Shown here: positions 6,217 through 6,810 of the stretch, in pieces
Position numbering within the stretch: the stretch's first letter is position 1
Layout of the letters: every line of letters begins with the position of its first letter
NCBI GenBank assembly: GCA_002049785.1
Contig: MUKB01000061.1
Span: 1-6,810 of the forward strand
Length of the DNA stretch: 6,810 nucleotides
DNA from: Caldifarciminota bacterium 4484_100
GTDB taxonomy: Bacteria; Hydrothermota; Tepidihabitantia; SM23-42
Direction of reading: 5' to 3'
Position numbers and translations under genes: made by a program
The notes under the pieces: model-generated
Told to the model about the DNA's origin: nothing
The model's database searches: none
What the model saw: only the letters and a program-made list of their open reading frames with translations

Positions 6217-6288
6217 GCGGGAGTAGCTCAATGGTAGAGTCACGGCCTTCCAAGCCGTTGGTTGCGGGTTCGAGTCCCGTCTCCCGCT
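6217..6288 (+). tRNA. tRNA-Gly, anticodon TCC (decodes GGA/GGG)
   Basis: A full 72-base cloverleaf can be drawn. The acceptor stem GCGGGAG/CTCCCGC is perfect (6217-6223 with 6281-6287). The D stem GCTC/GAGT encloses loop AATGGTA. The anticodon stem ACGGC/GCCGT encloses loop CTTCCAA, with anticodon TCC at 6249-6251. The variable region is TGGTT. The T arm GCGGG/CCCGT has loop TTCGAGT and closes with a G-U pair. Discriminator T6288 and C35-C36 are glycine identity elements in bacteria. CCA is not encoded (the next bases are TTC), so it must be added by the CCA enzyme. U34 of this isoacceptor is a known MnmE/MnmG target in E. coli, and mnmE lies 43 bases upstream. Confidence 0.96.
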
Positions 6289-6291
6289 TTC

Positions 6292-6299
6292 AGGAGGAG
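6292..6299 (+). promoter_or_regulatory. Shine-Dalgarno sequence in the tRNA 3' trailer
   Basis: AGGAGGAG begins three bases after the tRNA discriminator base and ends two bases before the ATG at 6302. It fixes the start of the lipoprotein gene and leaves almost no space between tRNA 3' processing and ribosome binding. If the two genes share a transcript, tRNA 3' cleavage would create an mRNA with a very short 5' end carrying this site. Confidence 0.75.
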
Positions 6300-6301
6300 T
6301 T

Positions 6302-6810
6302 ATGAAATATCTATTTACGATTTTCGTTCTTATCTTTATGGCCTGTGGTGGTGGTCCGAAACCTCAAAAAACGGCGCCACCAACTATACCCAAGTCTGCG
6401 AAGTCTGTATTAATGGTTATTGCACCCAACAACTTCCGGGATGAAGAGTTCAAGGATCCGTATGACCTCTTTAAGGCGAACGGATTCAGGGTTACAATCG
6501 CATCAACCGATACCACACCTGCAAAGGGTATGCTCGGCGTGGTGGTTAAGCCTGAGATTGTGCTGGAACAGGTGATGCCTGACAGCTTTGACGCCCTGGT
6601 CGTGGTCGGTGGCACCGGTTGTAAGGTGCTGTGGGATAATGCCACCCTCCATAATATTGTCCGAGATTTTGCGGATAAGGGAAAAACGATTGGTGCGATC
6701 TGTATCGGGCCGGTTGTTCTTGCCCGGGCAGGTATTATTAAAGAAAAAAAGGTTACCGCATATCCTTCGGTCCGCAATGAGATTGAGAAGGTCGGTGCCC
6801 GGTATACCGG
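6302..6810 (+). CDS. DJ-1/PfpI family lipoprotein (3' end outside window)
   Basis: The frame from ATG 6302 is open for 169 codons to the window edge. Residues 1-14 are a short hydrophobic signal ending in IFMAC, with Cys15 as the probable lipidated residue followed by Gly-Gly-Gly. A Pro/Lys/Thr-rich linker runs to about 33. A DJ-1/PfpI-type domain follows: SVLMVIAPNNFRDEEF (35-50, containing the likely conserved acidic residue Glu48 or Glu49), then DALVVVGGTGCKVLWDN (97-113). The nucleophile elbow GAICIGPVVLARAG comes at 131-144 with Cys134, and then KVTAYPSVRNEIEKVGA. Protease-type PfpI proteins have His directly after the Cys, but here it is Ile135, so PfpI-like protease activity is not supported. 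Members of this superfamily include glyoxalase/deglycase-like, chaperone and redox-sensing proteins, and the reaction is unknown here. With no Asp at +2, export to the outer membrane is possible if Lol sorting applies. It is probably co-transcribed with the tRNA. Confidence 0.87.
   Translation, partial: MKYLFTIFVLIFMACGGGPKPQKTAPPTIPKSAKSVLMVIAPNNFRDEEFKDPYDLFKANGFRVTIASTDTTPAKGMLGVVVKPEIVLEQVMPDSFDALVVVGGTGCKVLWDNATLHNIVRDFADKGKTIGAICIGPVVLARAGIIKEKKVTAYPSVRNEIEKVGARYT

Noticed and set aside
6364..6777. 137-codon minus-strand frame opposite the lipoprotein gene
   Set aside because: The + strand frame has a strong Shine-Dalgarno sequence, a lipobox and DJ-1 motifs; the minus frame shows no family features.

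Overview
The window is mostly a core bacterial chromosome locus. It carries the conserved series rpmH - rnpA - yidD - yidC - jag - mnmE on the + strand (2040-6173). To its left is a divergent minus-strand pair, a DUF362/ferredoxin-type iron-sulfur protein followed by a GAF + HD-GYP signalling protein (1-1896). To its right are a tRNA-Gly(UCC) gene and the start of a DJ-1/PfpI-family lipoprotein gene (6217-6810). YidC has the long N-terminal periplasmic domain of the Gram-negative type, and there is a probable lipoprotein, so the host is most likely a diderm bacterium of moderate GC. The phylum cannot be fixed from this window. An uncultivated lineage such as WOR-3/Stahlbacteria would be compatible, but that is only an impression. 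The usual neighbours dnaA (before rpmH) and mnmG (after mnmE) are both missing from their customary places.

Layout. Bases 1-905 (minus, runs off the left edge) encode GAF then HD-GYP, a predicted cyclic-di-GMP phosphodiesterase. This gene overlaps the 3' end of the DUF362 gene (886-1896, minus) by 20 bases, so the two form one transcription unit. The 143-base gap 1897-2039 holds two divergent promoters. The + strand unit then runs with almost no spacing: rpmH, 15 bases, rnpA, 4-base overlap, yidD, 8-base overlap, yidC, 4-base overlap, jag, 14-base overlap, mnmE. The tRNA gene has its own promoter 8 bases after the mnmE stop codon. The lipoprotein gene starts 13 bases after the tRNA and is probably on the same transcript. 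I see no convincing intrinsic terminator anywhere in the window.

How the genes fit together. L34 and RnpA serve ribosome assembly and RNase P. YidD and YidC act in membrane-protein insertion. Jag (KhpB/EloR-like) is an RNA-binding partner gene of yidC. MnmE starts the wobble-uridine modification of a tRNA set that includes tRNA-Gly(UCC), the gene found directly downstream.

No new multi-gene system is evident. The most interesting signal is regulatory. The promoters of rpmH and the tRNA gene, and more weakly that of the DUF362 gene, share a 16-base spacer. Each puts the expected transcription start at or within about 3 bases of the start codon or of the mature tRNA 5' end. This implies leaderless mRNAs and an almost leaderless tRNA, while most internal genes carry clear Shine-Dalgarno sequences. 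Other points are a Jag whose R3H signature residues are both replaced, a Lys in place of the groove Arg in YidC, and an exported DJ-1-like protein encoded directly behind a tRNA.
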